In this document: piece after piece, positions 45,438 to 52,958 of the stretch
Layout of the letters: each line of letters begins with the position of its first letter
Numbering within the stretch: position 1 is the stretch's first letter
Assembly: GCA_022510425.1 (NCBI GenBank)
Contig: JAFLTO010000011.1
Location: 32,788-96,787 of the forward strand
Length of the DNA: 64,000 nt
Source: Muribaculaceae bacterium
GTDB lineage: Bacteria; Bacteroidota; Bacteroidia; Bacteroidales; Muribaculaceae
Direction: 5' to 3'
Position numbers and translations under genes: made by a program
Notes under the pieces: model-generated
Databases searched by the model: none
The model's input: the letters and a program-made list of their open reading frames with translations, nothing else
What the model was told of the DNA's origin: nothing

Positions 45438-46089
45438 ATCCTGAACGAGAGATAATGTTTTTGCCGTAAGGAGAGATCTTATTACGAATCCGTGTTACAT
45501 GAACATCTATAGACCTGTCAGCAACAATTACATTGTCAGGCCAAACTTTTTGCATAAGCTCCTCACGAGTGAAAATCCTTCCTTTATTTTCAAGAAAAAG
45601 GGCTAATATCTCAAATTCCTTTTTCGGCAATTTTATTTCTGTCCCGTCAATGATACATAAAAGTCGTGTGCGGTCACATTGAATTCCGGATTCCGTTTTG
45701 TTTGTGAAAGTATGGGAATAACGCCTGTGCACAGCCTCAATCCTGGCAAGAACATTTTTCATATAAAATGGCTTGACTATGTAATCATCAGCCCCGAGCC
45801 TTAATCCCTCTACCATTTCATCATTTTCATCCTTTGCTGTAATAAAAATTATAGGAATGTCTTTTGTTTGATCATTAGACTTGAGTAAAGAGGCAAGTTC
45901 TAAGCCGCTCATCTTATCCATCATTATGTCGAGAAGAAGGAGGTCATAAGTCTGAATATCCAGTTTTAATGCTTCTTCTGCGGAACTGACAGTTGTAGCA
46001 TCATAACCTTCAAATTGAAGGTAGGTTTTCAATCCTTCTCTAATGGATTCTTCGTCATCAACTATTAGTATTTTCTTATAATTGACCAT
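45415..46089 (-). CDS. OmpR/PhoB-type response regulator
   Basis: Start placed at ATG 46089 (MVNYKKILIVDDEES), 224 residues; an upstream ATG at 46134 would put the 5' end almost on top of the promoter element at 46137-46144. The receiver domain has the acidic pair DD11-12, phospho-acceptor D54 (LLLDIMM) and Lys in IVKPF; the C-terminal winged helix contains KLPKKEFEILALFLENKG and DRSIDVHVTRIRNKI. Probably activates the porin-Pit genes. Confidence 0.9.
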   Translation of the reverse strand: MVNYKKILIVDDEESIREGLKTYLQFEGYDATTVSSAEEALKLDIQTYDLLLLDIMMDKMSGLELASLLKSNDQTKDIPIIFITAKDENDEMVEGLRLGADDYIVKPFYMKNVLARIEAVHRRYSHTFTNKTESGIQCDRTRLLCIIDGTEIKLPKKEFEILALFLENKGRIFTREELMQKVWPDNVIVADRSIDVHVTRIRNKISPYGKNIISRSGYGYGWQD

Positions 46090-46136
46090 TTCTAAGTTCA
46101 AAGCTTTGCTAATCGATAGAAAATCAATAGACAAGG

Positions 46137-46144
46137 CAAAATTA
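46137..46144 (-). promoter_or_regulatory. -7 promoter element of the regulator-kinase operon
   Basis: TAATTTTG on the minus strand, leaving a leader of about 40 nt to the ATG at 46089. Confidence 0.5.
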
Positions 46145-46297
46145 CATAAAAAATAAAAAATCGGAGAAATCTTTAAATTTTAACAAAATAAATATTTTCC
46201 ATTTCATCCATTGTATTCCTTCCTATATTTCTTTTTATATTAAGTCTTTATGCTTTTTTAAATTTGCTTTTTATTTGCTTTGTGAGAAAAATTAAGA

Positions 46298-46330
46298 CTC
46301 TTAATTTCAGTGAATTAAGAGCCTTTTGGG
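46298..46330 (-). terminator. Likely terminator of the AKR gene
   Basis: Stem ctcttaatt / aattaagag (46298-46306, 46313-46321). Read on the minus strand it is followed by a T-rich stretch (tcttaattttt). The rest of 46135-46403 holds a second small stem (ggaag/cttcc near 46354-46366) and nothing else I recognise. Confidence 0.5.
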
Positions 46331-46403
46331 GAGCGCCTTTATAGAAGAGGAACGGAAGTCGCTTCCGGTTATATATGAAGCAACCTTTTCCGAGGAAAGG
46401 ATT

Positions 46404-47405
46404 TTATCTATCAACATTGTCAGGCACGGTACCAAGTTTCTTGATATCATTGCCATCTCTGTTACCATGAACTTTAAGTTTATTTAAAGCTTCAGTCAAT
46501 TCTCTATATTCAGCATCAGATAATTCTATATCAGCAGCCCCAAGATTCTCTTTGATTCTTTCTGATTTTCTCATTCCAGGGATAGGAACAATGTATGGAA
46601 CTGTTTTCAAAACCCAGGCAAGACTTATCTGACCCGGAGTGCAATGTTTTTCCTCTGCATATTTCTCTACAAGTTCAAGTATCGGTTCGTTTGCTTCCAT
46701 ATTTTCAGGATTGAATCTTGTGATAACATTGCGGATGTCATTTGAAGCATAAGTCTGATTTGGTGATATCTTCCCGCTAAGAAAACCGTTTGCCATAGGA
46801 GCGAAAGCTACAAATCCTATGTTCAGTTCTCCGCACAATGGGATCACATCTTTTTCCCATTTTCTTTCCATCATCGAAAATTCACTTTGTATGGCAGTGA
46901 TGGGAGTCACGGCATGAGCCTTTTTTATTTGTTCCATAGACGGGGAAGACTGTCCCCATGCTCTTATTTTTCCTTCCTGAATTAACTTACCCATTATAAA
47001 GGCAACCTCTTCCTCATTACCATCGGCCATCTGATGTTCGGTGTAAAGGTCAATATAATCGGTGCCGAGTCTTTTCAATGAGCCTTCCAAAGAACGACGG
47101 ATCCCGGCTTCACTCAGTTTGCCTTCCGTCATCTCCATTCCGGGAAGTGGGGTTGGCCAAAATTTGTCGGAAATTATAACTTTGTCTCTTGGAAGATCTT
47201 TAATTGCCTTGCCAACAAATTCTTCATTTTTGAAATAGGAATACATCTCGGCTGTATCAAAGAAATTGCATCCCAAATCAAAGGCTTCATGAACCAATTC
47301 TATTCCTTTCTTCTCTTCAGGAGCATTACCATATGCATGTGTGAATCCCATGCAACCCATTCCAATAGCAGAAACTTCAAGGTCTCTAAGTTTTCTTGTC
47401 TTCAT
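46404..47405 (-). CDS. Aldo/keto reductase (AKR11/13-like)
   Basis: 333 residues, cytoplasmic NAD(P)H-dependent barrel. Catalytic residues: Asp and Tyr in FFDTAEMYS, Lys in VIISDKFWP and His in YTEHQMADG. The C-terminal SxxxxERIKENLGA segment (GMRKSERIKENLGA) binds the cofactor phosphate. An operator of the 23-bp-period type lies 53 bp upstream of the ATG, next to a TAATTTTG element, so the gene belongs to the AraC regulon described at 53086. Substrate unknown; relatives reduce aldehydes and ketones. Confidence 0.9.
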   Translation of the reverse strand: MKTRKLRDLEVSAIGMGCMGFTHAYGNAPEEKKGIELVHEAFDLGCNFFDTAEMYSYFKNEEFVGKAIKDLPRDKVIISDKFWPTPLPGMEMTEGKLSEAGIRRSLEGSLKRLGTDYIDLYTEHQMADGNEEEVAFIMGKLIQEGKIRAWGQSSPSMEQIKKAHAVTPITAIQSEFSMMERKWEKDVIPLCGELNIGFVAFAPMANGFLSGKISPNQTYASNDIRNVITRFNPENMEANEPILELVEKYAEEKHCTPGQISLAWVLKTVPYIVPIPGMRKSERIKENLGAADIELSDAEYRELTEALNKLKVHGNRDGNDIKKLGTVPDNVDR

Positions 47406-47427
47406 ATTTTTCTTTATTTTAATACTA

Positions 47428-47435
47428 CAAAATTA
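47428..47435 (-). promoter_or_regulatory. -7 promoter element of the AKR gene
   Basis: TAATTTTG on the minus strand, 22 bp downstream of the operator 47458-47495. Confidence 0.65.
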
Positions 47436-47457
47436 TGAAGCTTCAATATAAAAGAGG

Positions 47458-47495
47458 TTGCTATAAGGCTCAAAGTTGTGTTGCTGTAAAGCTCA
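47458..47495 (-). promoter_or_regulatory. AraC-type operator, direct repeats with 23-bp period
   Basis: Plus-strand half-sites TTGCTATAAGGCTCA (47458) and TTGCTGTAAAGCTCA (47481), linker AAGTTGTG. It sits over the -33 region of the AKR promoter, as expected for an activator touching RNA polymerase. Confidence 0.75.
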
Positions 47496-47564
47496 TTTTA
47501 TTTTATATAAAAAATGCCGGAAATTTAGTCCGACATTCTAAATTGATTATGATATTTGTTTTAT

Positions 47565-47819
47565 TTAATTGACTGAAAGAGCCGGTGAACGGCCATATTG
47601 CTTTTTATAGGCTATAGAGAAATGGGAACGGTTCTTGAATCCAACCTCTAAATAGATGTCATTGATTTTCTTCCTGCCTTCCTGTATCATAGCATGAGCC
47701 TTTTCAAGCCTTTTCTTAATCAGCCATTTTTGCGGGGATAAGTCACACACCTCAGCAAAATCTCTCTTGAATGAAGCAAGGCTTCTTCCTGTATAAAAGG
47801 CAAACTCCTCGATACTCAT
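47565..47819 (-). CDS. AraC DNA-binding domain only (truncated duplicate)
   Basis: 84 residues from ATG 47819, covering the complete double helix-turn-helix of the AraC protein at 53086-53904 and nothing else. It differs from that protein at one residue (Arg for Lys in QEGRKKIND) although nine nucleotides differ in the shared coding part. No promoter of its own is obvious in the upstream 126 bp. It is either a dying fragment or a small DNA-binding protein able to compete for the same operators. Confidence 0.55.
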   Translation of the reverse strand: MSIEEFAFYTGRSLASFKRDFAEVCDLSPQKWLIKKRLEKAHAMIQEGRKKINDIYLEVGFKNRSHFSIAYKKQYGRSPALSVN

Positions 47820-47945
47820 ATTTATTTTCTGATTTAATAAAAACTATATGATTCCTCATTAACTTTTCCCTTGCAATATATTTTAAAAGCCCGTCGAATC
47901 ACTTCGCCGGACTTTCGGTTTTATGAGAAATCTACTATAATTCTT

Positions 47946-48413
47946 TTATTTGAAAATTTTTGACCATCCCTTTATATCTGATGGTATTTTCGAAAACAAG
48001 CCATCCAATTTCACATATATCTCTGTAGGGAATTCACAAGGAATAGCCAAAAACTCCTGAGGATCGAAACCGGAATTCGTTTTATTTTCAAAAAATGATA
48101 TCATTTGTCTGTATTCAAATTCTATATGATAAAAATCAAGGAGCTTGACAGCATGTTCACTGATAATATCCGCATAAATCTCTTTGATATTACCTAGCAC
48201 TGCCAAAGCAGCCGTGCTTTTGTTAACTTCTTTTGCAATAACCAAGGTTCCTCTAAGGTAACATGGGTCATTTTGAAGTATGGTCATCAAAGTTTTTACT
48301 TCATCAATGGTAAAACGAATAATATCACTCCCTTTTAATATAATTATTTTACTTTTACTATCTCTAATTTCCTCCTTTAATCCATCATAAAACTGTAGAT
48401 TGATGTTTTTCAT
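47946..48413 (-). CDS. DUF1893 family protein, divergent copy
   Basis: 155 residues. Family pattern: I-I-L-K-G-S-D-I-I start, STAALAVLGNIKEIYADIIS, EHAVKLLDFYHIEFEY and FFENKTNSGFDPQEFL. The intact family member at 63167-63610 has a Cys in KTGFCPIEML; here that position is Asp (GFDPQEF), so if the Cys is catalytic or metal-binding this copy has lost it. DUF1893 has a cytidine deaminase-like fold; biochemical role unknown. Overlaps the previous gene by 4 bp (ATGA). Confidence 0.72.
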   Translation of the reverse strand: MKNINLQFYDGLKEEIRDSKSKIIILKGSDIIRFTIDEVKTLMTILQNDPCYLRGTLVIAKEVNKSTAALAVLGNIKEIYADIISEHAVKLLDFYHIEFEYRQMISFFENKTNSGFDPQEFLAIPCEFPTEIYVKLDGLFSKIPSDIKGWSKIFK

Positions 48414-48853
48414 GGTATAAGAAATTTAAAGGCTCCGTCTTCACAGACAGCAAGATATATTCCGGAATCTAAATCAATTGTTGTGTTTTTCAAGGTTGTT
48501 ATTTTGGTGCCGTTCAATTTATAAATGTCTATTGTTACGTTTCCACATTTCACTGTTTTACCTTCAATGGAAATAAATTCTGAGACTGGAGAAACTATCT
48601 GAACGTCAGCTGTCTGACATTCTTCTACTGAAAAGGTTATAATGTCAGCATAAACATAAAACCCGAGACTGTCTGTAGTCAACAGATAGCCGTCTTCCGA
48701 GAATATTCTTTTATGTTCTCCATTACCTTCCATTCTAATGTTCACGGTAGTACCATCAGGTTGCAATGCCTGTAAAACACCCTGCCTTGCCGGAAGTGCG
48801 AAACAAGTGGAATAGCAGAAAACCGTGAGGATATATAATATAATTTGTTTCAT
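48410..48853 (-). CDS. Secreted protein: M6-metalloprotease-type propeptide joined to a C-terminal sorting-like tail
   Basis: 147 residues with a signal peptide (1-19, CFALPARQG). Residues 18-70 match the N-terminal region of M6-family peptidases (LQALQPDGTTVNIRMEGNG, EDGYLLTTDSLGFYVYA), but no HExxH catalytic domain follows. Instead, residues 100-147 look like the C-terminal sorting/adhesion tail of secreted Bacteroidetes proteins (VTIDIYKLNGTKITTL, LDSGIYLAVCEDG). An internal deletion is the likely origin. It may still be a secreted peptidase inhibitor or be non-functional. Confidence 0.6.
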   Translation of the reverse strand: MKQIILYILTVFCYSTCFALPARQGVLQALQPDGTTVNIRMEGNGEHKRIFSEDGYLLTTDSLGFYVYADIITFSVEECQTADVQIVSPVSEFISIEGKTVKCGNVTIDIYKLNGTKITTLKNTTIDLDSGIYLAVCEDGAFKFLIP

Positions 48854-48864
48854 TATGTCTTTCT

Positions 48865-49269
48865 TTATTCGGTTTCAACAAATAAACAGCACCCGCTCTC
48901 AGGGTTTTCTGTCACGCAACATTCATTTTCTTCCTCTTTGGCAGAATCTTTTTCGTCTTGATGAATTTCTTTATTACCTTCTTCATTTACAGAAGGTGTG
49001 ATTAGAATTGCATTGAACCCAATCTTTTTGAAAGCAATTAAAAGTTTCTCGGAATCGGTCTTTTGAGGATCGAATGTTATGGTAATCATATTATCCGGTA
49101 TGGAAATGTCAATCATGGACACACCTTTTTCAAATCTCATGTGGTCAGTGATTCTTTTCTTGCACATCCCTGTCATCTGATGATCAAGTGTGAATGTTTC
49201 TGTGGTCTTGTCTCCTGCAAATGCAATCAAGGAAGACAACAATATCGATATAATAATAAACAGTCTCAT
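48865..49269 (-). CDS. Periplasmic HMA-like (heavy-metal-associated) protein with Cys-rich tail
   Basis: 134 residues, signal peptide 1-18. A ferredoxin-like HMA fold is suggested by TFTLDHQMTGMCKKRITDHM followed by EKGVSMIDISIPDNMITITF and FKKIGFNAIL. The usual CxxC is reduced to one Cys (MTGMCKK). The C-terminus has CC pairs (NECCVTENPESGCC) that could bind copper or zinc. Followed after 11 bp by the M6-propeptide gene. Together with the gene at 49473 it suggests copper handling. Confidence 0.68.
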   Translation of the reverse strand: MRLFIIISILLSSLIAFAGDKTTETFTLDHQMTGMCKKRITDHMRFEKGVSMIDISIPDNMITITFDPQKTDSEKLLIAFKKIGFNAILITPSVNEEGNKEIHQDEKDSAKEEENECCVTENPESGCCLFVETE

Positions 49270-49472
49270 TTTTATTTAAATTAGAATCTTTTCCTTACAA
49301 TGTATAACCTCTTATAAAGAATCTTAATAATGACTCCTTAAGACAGTGTTTGTTAAAACTTTAGTAAAAGTTTGCTGTGACTACGAGATTTCGTTGTCAT
49401 TATTCAATAAAATAATATTCCACCGGCCCGTATATTATCATACACAGGAACAGTGAATATTGAGACTTTAAA

Positions 49473-49889
49473 TCAAATTAACAGGATTGTAAGACAGGAC
49501 AAATAATCCCGGGGTGGTTTGAGAATGATTTGATTATATATTTTCTCTCTATGAGATTTTTCAAACCATATATATTGAAGTGATATAAAACAGTTTTGAA
49601 TAACTGCTGGGAAGAGTTCTATATTTATTTGTTGAGAAATTTCGGATTGTGAAAGAGAATAGAAAATCTTATTCATACAATCCTTGTCAGAATCCTGACA
49701 ATCCTCTTCTGCCGGAGGAGGACAATGATGGGAAGAACAATGTGAAACTTTTTTCTTCTGCTCCGGTTTTGATGGGAAAAATTGAATCGTATGTGCATGT
49801 TCACATATCACAAGGTTCACTCCTTTACCAATCATCACGATTGATAAAGAAAGGGAAATTATAAGCAATATGTGAATAGCCTTATTCAC
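49473..49889 (-). CDS. HYC_CC_PP-like small membrane/periplasmic protein
   Basis: 138 residues from a GTG start at 49889 (no ATG in frame before the hydrophobic segment). A signal/membrane segment (4-26) is followed by CEHAH, HCSSHHCPPPAEEDCQDSDKDC and a late LKPPRDYL. This distribution (His-Cys, paired Cys, PP near the end) is that of the Bacteroidetes HYC_CC_PP family, often next to HMA proteins and copper transporters. A TAAATTTG element at 49894-49901 leaves practically no 5' leader. Confidence 0.62.
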   Translation of the reverse strand: MNKAIHILLIISLSLSIVMIGKGVNLVICEHAHTIQFFPSKPEQKKKVSHCSSHHCPPPAEEDCQDSDKDCMNKIFYSLSQSEISQQINIELFPAVIQNCFISLQYIWFEKSHREKIYNQIILKPPRDYLSCLTILLI

Positions 49890-50099
49890 TTTACAAATTT
49901 AATCAAATAATGTCAAACAACTTTTCAAATAGCTGATATTTAGAATTTTTAACAACAATAAGAAGTAACAATTACTTTTTAAACTCCATTCAATAAGTTC
50001 TTTCACGGCTGTAACAAATGCACTCCTAAGTTTGAGGAAGACAAGCAAAATTTCACGACTCTTTATAACTCCGCAATGGCTGTTGGAAAAGCTGAGATT

Positions 50100-50135
50100 G
50101 TTTATTCCATTATTCAGTTTAATCCTTTCTTGCAT
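50100..50135 (-). pseudogene. Remnant of an aldo/keto reductase N-terminus
   Basis: From ATG 50135 the frame reads MQERIKLNNGI, the same opening as the neighbouring reductases (KIKLNNGVEMP). It then continues as unrelated sequence to a stop at 49899. Operator and -7 element upstream are intact, so the promoter has outlived the gene. Confidence 0.65.
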
Positions 50136-50158
50136 CGTTTTATATCTTTTAAATATTG

Positions 50159-50166
50159 CAAAATTA
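50159..50166 (-). promoter_or_regulatory. -7 promoter element upstream of the AKR remnant
   Basis: TAATTTTG on the minus strand, again 22 bp from the operator. Confidence 0.6.
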
Positions 50167-50188
50167 AAAAGTTTTTAAATGCATAATG

Positions 50189-50226
50189 TTGTCCGGAAGC
50201 TCAAAGATATGTTTCTTTGAGGCTCA
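50189..50226 (-). promoter_or_regulatory. AraC-type operator, divergent copy with 23-bp period
   Basis: Half-sites TTGTCCGGAAGCTCA (50189) and TTTCTTTGAGGCTCA (50212), linker AAGATATG. The AGCTCA/GGCTCA ends and spacing match the other three operators. Confidence 0.65.
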
Positions 50227-50315
50227 TGGATATTAAAAAATAGGTTGCAAAAATGTTATATCTTGCAACCTCTGTCTGTATTATTTTAAGGATTATAAAT
50301 TATAACTTCAGCTTT

Positions 50316-51170
50316 TCAGACTTTTAAGTTTTTCAATAGATGATAAAGGCCCAAAAGTTGTTCTTTATCTGTGAAATCGGCAGCTATTCCGTGTCCGGTA
50401 TCAAGTTTGGATATCTCTTTCATCTCCTCATTCGATAATGTGAAATCAAGAATTTCAAGATTCTCTTTCATTCTTTCAATCCTTACCGATTTCGGAATAA
50501 CTATAATTCCTGACTGGACAAGGAAACGGAGTGCAACCTGAGCCGCTGTCTTTCCGTATTTGGCTCCCATACCTTCAAGAACAGGATTTGTGAAAATGCC
50601 ATTTCCTCCCTGAACCAACGGACCCCATGCCATCAGATGTGCGCCATATGCAGAACAAATTTCCTGCATTCTTTTCTGCCGTGAGAAAACATTCACCTCA
50701 AGTTGATTCACAGCCGGTTTAATTTCCATATTATCCGCCAGATCTTCAAAACGGTCATAATAGAAATTGCTGACTCCGATAGCCCGTACCTTACCATCCT
50801 TCAAGGCTCTTTCCATTGCCCTGTAAGTGCCATAATAATCACCGAATGGCTGATGAATCAACAGAAGATCGATATAATCTGTTTGCAATTTCTTTAAAGA
50901 AGTGTCGATAGAATCCCCCGCTTTCTTATCCCCTGCATTGGTAATCCATACTTTTGTAGTAAGAAATATTTCCTCCCTTTTCACTCCACTTTTCTTCCAG
51001 GCATTTCCCACTCCTTCTTCATTAAAATAAGCCTGTGCAGTGTCGATTGAACGATAACCAACCGAGAGGGCATCGCACACACATTTTTCACATTCCTCCG
51101 GACTGACTTGAAAAACTCCGTAGCCAATCAATGGCATCTCGACTCCATTATTCAATTTAATCTTTTCCAT
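50316..51170 (-). CDS. Aldo/keto reductase, 2,5-diketo-gluconate reductase-like (AKR5 type)
   Basis: 284 residues. Tetrad residues lie in SIDTAQAYFNEEG (Asp, Tyr), FLTTKVWI (Lys) and LLIHQPFGDYY (His); the cofactor loop is VIPKSVRIERMKENLEI. It reduces small aldehydes or ketones with NADPH by family analogy. Nine bp after another AKR gene, with which it forms a two-gene operon starting at 52028, close to a divergent AraC gene. Confidence 0.9.
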   Translation of the reverse strand: MEKIKLNNGVEMPLIGYGVFQVSPEECEKCVCDALSVGYRSIDTAQAYFNEEGVGNAWKKSGVKREEIFLTTKVWITNAGDKKAGDSIDTSLKKLQTDYIDLLLIHQPFGDYYGTYRAMERALKDGKVRAIGVSNFYYDRFEDLADNMEIKPAVNQLEVNVFSRQKRMQEICSAYGAHLMAWGPLVQGGNGIFTNPVLEGMGAKYGKTAAQVALRFLVQSGIIVIPKSVRIERMKENLEILDFTLSNEEMKEISKLDTGHGIAADFTDKEQLLGLYHLLKNLKV

Positions 51171-51179
51171 ATCTTTGTT

Positions 51180-52028
51180 TTATTCATGAATTTTATAAAG
51201 GCCGATTCCTCTCACGGTAGTTAAATCCTGGTCATCGTAAATCTTACTTTTGCCGGTGTCAAGAGAAGAAATTAATTTCATGTCTTCATCTGTGAGTGTG
51301 AAATCTAAGATATTCAGATTCTCGATGATCCGTTCTTTATGAGTACTTTTGGGAATAACAACAATATTCCTCTGATTAAGCCATCGGAGTACTATCTGGG
51401 CCACTGATTTTCCGTGTTTCTCTGCTATTGAAAACAAAACAGGATTATGGAAAATATCACCGGTACCGCAAGCTAATGGACTCCATGCCTCCATTTGTAT
51501 CCCTTCCGAAGCCAAAAACTCTTCCGATCTTTTCTGTTGATACCAAGGGTTTATTTCAAGTTGGTTTACAGCCGGTTTTATTTCATTATGAAGAAAAAGG
51601 TCCTGAAGTCTTTCGTCTGAAAAAGAAGTGACACCGATTGCTTTTATTCTTCCTTCCTTATAAAGTTTTTCAAGTGCCCTCCATGCAGCATAATAGTTTC
51701 CGTAAGGTTTATGAAGGAGATATAGATCCAGATAATCAAGACCAAGGTTAACCATGGATTTATCAAAAGCCTTCAGAGCATCCTCATATTCAAAATCTTG
51801 AACCCATAATTTTGTGGTTATGAATAAATCTTCACGTTTTAATCCACTGTTTCGAATGGCGTCACCTACTTCTTTTTCATTGAAATAAGAAGCAGCTGTG
51901 TCAATCATTCTGTAGCCTGCTTCAAGGGCATCGTTAACACATCTTTCTGTTTCGTTCTTGGGAATCTGAAAGACACCGAAACCAATTGCCGGCATTTCAA
52001 CTCCATTATTTAATCTAACCTTTTTCAT
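51180..52028 (-). CDS. Aldo/keto reductase, 2,5-diketo-gluconate reductase-like
   Basis: Start set at ATG 52028 (MKKVRLNNGVEMPAIGFG), 282 residues, because the in-frame ATG at 52052 overlaps the -7 element (52050-52057). Tetrad: MIDTAASYFNEKE, FITTKLWV, LYLLHKPYGNYY; cofactor loop VIPKSTHKERIIENL. The gene diverges from an AraC regulator over a TGAGATAA palindrome and is followed by a second reductase after 9 bp. Confidence 0.9.
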   Translation of the reverse strand: MKKVRLNNGVEMPAIGFGVFQIPKNETERCVNDALEAGYRMIDTAASYFNEKEVGDAIRNSGLKREDLFITTKLWVQDFEYEDALKAFDKSMVNLGLDYLDLYLLHKPYGNYYAAWRALEKLYKEGRIKAIGVTSFSDERLQDLFLHNEIKPAVNQLEINPWYQQKRSEEFLASEGIQMEAWSPLACGTGDIFHNPVLFSIAEKHGKSVAQIVLRWLNQRNIVVIPKSTHKERIIENLNILDFTLTDEDMKLISSLDTGKSKIYDDQDLTTVRGIGLYKIHE

Positions 52029-52049
52029 TTTCACTCTAATTTTTATTTG

Positions 52050-52057
52050 CAAATTTA
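52050..52057 (-). promoter_or_regulatory. -7 promoter element of the two-AKR operon
   Basis: TAAATTTG on the minus strand, 21 bp before the ATG at 52028; the palindrome 52062-52087 covers the expected -33 region. Confidence 0.6.
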
Positions 52058-52061
52058 AGGG

Positions 52062-52087
52062 TGAGATAAGTTTTGATTGTTATCTCA
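52062..52087. promoter_or_regulatory. Palindromic operator TGAGATAA-N10-TTATCTCA
   Basis: Two perfect 8-bp inverted arms with a 10-bp spacer between divergent AKR and AraC genes. It differs from the 23-bp direct-repeat operators nearby, so a different regulator is likely, probably the AraC protein encoded at 52137. Confidence 0.65.
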
Positions 52088-52124
52088 TTCTTGGTAAATG
52101 TTTCACAATTCGTAGTAAATAGAT

Positions 52125-52132
52125 TATTTTTG
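52125..52132 (+). promoter_or_regulatory. -7-like element at the AraC start
   Basis: TATTTTTG ending 4 bp before the ATG at 52137; if real, the message is nearly leaderless. Confidence 0.4.
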
Positions 52133-52136
52133 CATC

Positions 52137-52955
52137 ATGGATGATAAAATAGTTTTCCGCAAAGATTTGACAAGTTACAACAATTTTAACAGTGTTGGTA
52201 AAGTAACACATATCTTATGTGAGAAAGGGAGTTTTAGTTTCCTCCAAAATCAAGTCCGCTACAATGTAGGCCAAGGAGATTTGGTGATTTTCTTAAATGG
52301 TGTTATTGTTTCCGACATTCATCTGTCTATGGATTTCAAAGGGATAATTCTTGAATTTTCTGAATCTTTCTTTTACACGGATAATGTCAGAAACAATTAT
52401 ATCATCATTGGTCATCTTTCTCTTCTTAAAAATCCCGTAATACGTCTTAACGAAAAGCAATTCAATATCTGTCATACTTCTTTAATATTGTTGGAAAACA
52501 AATTAAATGACAAGGAGAATTTATTCCATGAGGAACTTTTGGCTGCTCTATTAAAAGTCCATATATTGGAAATTCTTAATATCCATGCCTCCATTTACTC
52601 GAAAATTTCTCCCGACAGCCGTCCAGCTTCCCTAATGGCAAAATTTATTTCCATGTTGGAAAATGGAAGTTATAAACAAAACAGGGAATTGGCTTTTTAT
52701 GCTTCCGAATTATTTATATCTCCTCATTATCTTTCTGAGGTAAGTAAACTCACAAGTGGTCAACCTGCTTCTTATTGGATAGAAAGATTTACCTTACAAT
52801 CATTGTTACGACATATCATAAACCGTGAATATACTTTGACTGAATTGGTCTATAAATTTAATTTCTCTTCTCTTTCACATATCAGCCGTTTTATCAAAAA
52901 ACACTCCGGGAAAAGTTATTCACAATTATTACAGATTGTAAAAAATAAAGATTAA
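52137..52955 (+). CDS. AraC-family transcriptional regulator
   Basis: 272 residues. The N-terminal part (about 20-100, GSFSFLQNQVRYNVGQGDLV) has the cupin-like sensor pattern; the C-terminal domain (about 165-270) holds two helix-turn-helix units, ELFISPHYLSEVSKLTSG and LVYKFNFSSLSHISRFIKKH. It diverges from the AKR pair across the TGAGATAA palindrome and is likely its activator. The 3' end directly abuts the right copy of the 385-bp direct repeat (4 bp), marking a rearrangement joint. Confidence 0.87.
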   Translation: MDDKIVFRKDLTSYNNFNSVGKVTHILCEKGSFSFLQNQVRYNVGQGDLVIFLNGVIVSDIHLSMDFKGIILEFSESFFYTDNVRNNYIIIGHLSLLKNPVIRLNEKQFNICHTSLILLENKLNDKENLFHEELLAALLKVHILEILNIHASIYSKISPDSRPASLMAKFISMLENGSYKQNRELAFYASELFISPHYLSEVSKLTSGQPASYWIERFTLQSLLRHIINREYTLTELVYKFNFSSLSHISRFIKKHSGKSYSQLLQIVKNKD

Positions 52956-52958
52956 TAA

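Larger units (their letters stand above)
47438..47823 (-). repeat. Left copy of a 385-bp direct repeat
   Basis: Aligns without gaps to 52959-53344 (constant offset 5521), about 13 mismatches. It includes an operator and the last 84 codons of an AraC gene. Homology stops abruptly at both ends. Confidence 0.9.
49890..50315. other. Spacer with a broken AKR gene and its promoter
   Basis: Contains the promoter of the HYC_CC_PP-like gene (49894-49901), an AKR start codon region (50100-50135), a TAATTTTG element (50159-50166) and an operator (50189-50226). No other function seen. Confidence 0.6.

Noticed and set aside
46351..46370. Small stem ggaag/cttcc as a terminator of the phosphate operon
   Set aside because: It lies upstream of that operon's promoter and has no T-run.
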